From RPRB01 sp035543115 (GTDB taxonomy: Bacteria > Myxococcota > Myxococcia > Myxococcales > Myxococcaceae), in the NCBI GenBank assembly GCA_035543115.1, contig DATKKF010000004.1, positions 1-64,000 on the forward strand: a stretch of 64,000 bases of DNA, written 5' to 3'. This document shows positions 62,495-64,000 of the stretch, one piece after another (position 1 is the first letter of the stretch; each line of letters opens with the position of its first letter). The notes beneath the pieces were generated by a model. That model saw nothing but the letters and a program-made list of their open reading frames with translations, searched no databases and had not been told where the DNA came from. Made by a program: the position numbers and the translations under genes.

Positions 62495-63193
62495 ATGGAT
62501 GACCTCCGCCCAGCCAGTCGCCTGGACATCGCCGCCGCGGCTGCGCTCCTCTCCGAGCCCGCGCGGGTCTCGATCGTCTCGGCACTGATGGACGGGCAGG
62601 CGCGGCCAGCCACGGAGCTCGCCCGCATCGCCGGCGTCTCGCCCTCCACCGGGAGCGAGCACCTGGCGCTCCTGACGCGCGGCGGCCTGCTCCGGGTGGA
62701 GCAGCAGGGCCGCCACCGCTACCACCGGCTGGCGAGCGATGCGGTGGCCCGGGCGTTCGAGAGCCTCTCCCTCCTCACCACCCGTCCGGTGCGAGCCGCG
62801 AGCGTGGATCCGGAGGACGCGGCGTTCCGGCGCGCCCGGACCTGCTACCGCCACCTCGCCGGCGAGCTCGGAGTGGCCCTGGTGGAGGCGCTCGTCAGCC
62901 GACGGCACGTCCACCGATCCGGAGCGCGGTTCCTCCTCACCAGCGTGGGGCGGCGGACAGGCCTCGCACTCGGCCTCCTCGACCTGGAATGGGAGCCGCT
63001 CGAGGGCCGCGCCTGCCTCGACTGGACCGAGCGGCGCGACCACCTGGCGGGCCCGCTCGGCGTGGCTCTCGCCAAGGGGCTGCTCGAGCTCGGTTGGGTG
63101 CGCCGGAAGCCGGGCACGCGCGCGCTCCGGATCAGCGTGGAGGGCGCCCGTGGGTTGCGCGAGGCGTTCGGGCTCGCGGTCGACGTCGGGTGA
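62495..63193 (+). CDS. ArsR-like HTH transcriptional regulator
   Basis: A 232-residue regulator. The winged HTH at about 14-80 shows LLSEPARVSIVSALMDG, ELARIAGVSPSTGSEHLALL and GGLLRVEQQGRHRYHRLA. The C-terminal 120 residues form a second domain seen in a group of ArsR proteins. No metal-binding Cys pair is visible in the helix, so it is not a classical arsenic sensor. It follows the cyclopropane-synthase-like gene by 57 nt on the same strand. Confidence 0.85.
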   Translation: MDDLRPASRLDIAAAAALLSEPARVSIVSALMDGQARPATELARIAGVSPSTGSEHLALLTRGGLLRVEQQGRHRYHRLASDAVARAFESLSLLTTRPVRAASVDPEDAAFRRARTCYRHLAGELGVALVEALVSRRHVHRSGARFLLTSVGRRTGLALGLLDLEWEPLEGRACLDWTERRDHLAGPLGVALAKGLLELGWVRRKPGTRALRISVEGARGLREAFGLAVDVG

Positions 63194-63247
63194 CGGGGGA
63201 GCTCCAGCGGTCCGAACGGGCTCACCGACCTGATTCGCCGCGCCGAC

Positions 63248-63685
63248 CTACCGCTTCGAAGCGTAGGGGGTGATCTCCGTCTCCCGGAAGAAGTAGGCGA
63301 TCTCGACCTTCGCGTTCTCCGGGCTGTCGGATCCGTGCACCGTGTTCTTCTCCACGTCGGTGGCGAAGTCCTTCCGGATGGTGCCGGGGGCGGCGTTGGC
63401 CGGGTTGGTGGCGCCCATGATCTCACGGTTGCGGGCGATGGCGTTCTCCCCCTCGAGCACCATCAGCACCACCGGACCGGAGGTCATGAAGGTGACCAGG
63501 TCCTTGAAGAAGGGCCGCGCCTTGTGGACCGCGTAGAAGCCCTCGGCATCGCGCTGCGAGAGGTGCTGCATCCGCACCGCCACCGGCTTGAGGCCCGCGT
63601 CCTCGAAGCGGGTGATGATCTTCCCGACGATGCCCTTCTCCAGGCCGTCGGGCTTGATGATGGAGAGGGTACGCTCAGTGGCCAT
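63248..63685 (-). CDS. ndk: Nucleoside diphosphate kinase
   Basis: A 145-residue enzyme that equilibrates NDP and NTP pools. Motifs: RTLSIIKPDGLEKGIVGKII, ATNPANAAPGTIRKDFA and the active-site His117 in NTVHGSDSPENA. It lies 20 nt downstream of sucD, as in many bacteria with the sucCD-ndk order. Confidence 0.97.
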   Translation of the reverse strand: MATERTLSIIKPDGLEKGIVGKIITRFEDAGLKPVAVRMQHLSQRDAEGFYAVHKARPFFKDLVTFMTSGPVVLMVLEGENAIARNREIMGATNPANAAPGTIRKDFATDVEKNTVHGSDSPENAKVEIAYFFRETEITPYASKR

Positions 63686-63705
63686 GTCCGTTCCGTTCCT
63701 TCCGC

Positions 63706-64000
63706 TCAGCGGGTGCGTCCGCGCTGCAGCGCGGCCTGCAGGGTGGTGCCGAGCTCCGCCGGTGACGGCGCCATCAGCACGCCCGCCGCCTCCATGGCCC
63801 GGATCTTCTCCGTCGCCGTCCCCTTGCCTCCGGCGATGATCGCCCCAGCGTGTCCCATCCGCTTGCCCGGAGGCGCCGAGACGCCGGCGATGAACCCCGC
63901 GATGGGCTTCCTGAACTCCCTGGCGATGTACTGGGCTGCGGCCTCCTCGGCGCTGCCGCCGATCTCCCCGATCATGATCACCGCGTCGGTCTCCGGGTCG
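63706..64000 (-). CDS. sucD: Succinyl-CoA synthetase alpha subunit, C-terminal part
   Basis: The visible C-terminal 98 residues read DAVIMIGEIGGSAEEAAAQY, then KPIAGFIAGVSAPPGKRMGH with AGAIIAGGKGTATEKIRAME. The last includes the active-site His (in MGHAGAI) that is phosphorylated during the TCA-cycle step. The gene continues beyond position 64000, so its start cannot be given. It precedes ndk on the minus strand. Confidence 0.96.
   Translation of the reverse strand, partial: DPETDAVIMIGEIGGSAEEAAAQYIAREFRKPIAGFIAGVSAPPGKRMGHAGAIIAGGKGTATEKIRAMEAAGVLMAPSPAELGTTLQAALQRGRTR

Overview
The window is high-GC bacterial chromosome with densely packed genes. The lineage looks like Myxococcota (an Anaeromyxobacter-like deltaproteobacterium). 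That rests on very high GC, a sigma54-type response regulator, sigma54-type promoters, a full polyhydroxyalkanoate (PHA) gene set, and a fadD-livGHMKF-paaK cluster. The lineage is inference; no 16S rRNA gene is present.

Layout. (1) 0-10.6 kb reads as an accessory or stress region: a CBS protein, a stand-alone GroEL paralogue, an RNA-repair pair (archease-RtcB) with ChaB, a CarS/CDP-archaeol-synthase-like membrane protein and an Mth938-like protein, a second CBS protein, a PHA synthase, a methyltransferase and a ketopantoate-reductase-like enzyme. It also holds two gene fossils, a groEL 3' end and the tail of a serine recombinase. It ends at an initiator tRNA-fMet. (2) 10.7-18.9 kb is one minus-strand operon: acyl-CoA synthetase, livG-livH-livM-livK-livF and a PaaK-like ligase, so import of an organic acid or amino acid followed by CoA activation. 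(3) 19-27 kb holds an SDR, a five-S1-domain RNA-binding protein, MurJ, an NtrC-type regulator and an M23 peptidase. (4) 26.3-33.3 kb is the ribosomal/tRNA-modification operon rpsP-khpA-rimM-trmD-rplS with a P-loop-less YhaN-like protein, yraN and rsmI, followed by rlmN. (5) 33.3-46.0 kb holds a decayed GNAT gene, an amidase, and a PHA locus (phaZ, phaR, phasin, CoA-transferase, phaC). The locus runs straight into a second complete livGFKHM transporter.

(6) 46.0-48.6 kb is the most novel stretch. Three small genes encode related exported peptides, and each is preceded by a near-consensus sigma54 -24/-12 element; an ornithine cyclodeaminase-like gene lies among them. Two of the peptides share a nearly identical mature region ending in GPGSDEALL...PSG. 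I do not recognise this family. (7) 48.6-56.8 kb is pbpC plus a thioester alpha-2-macroglobulin lipoprotein. (8) 56.9-60.5 kb is lutABC with a TMEM175-like channel gene. (9) 60.6-64 kb holds an outer-membrane beta-barrel, a cyclopropane-synthase-like methyltransferase, an ArsR-like regulator, ndk and the 3' part of sucD.

Functional themes: uptake and CoA activation of acids (two Liv systems, ligases, CoA-transferase), storage as PHA (two synthases, phasin, depolymerase, PhaR), RNA and protein repair (RtcB/archease, GroEL), and cell-envelope construction (MurJ, PBP1C, A2M, M23). Function calls rest on motifs read by eye; no database search was run.
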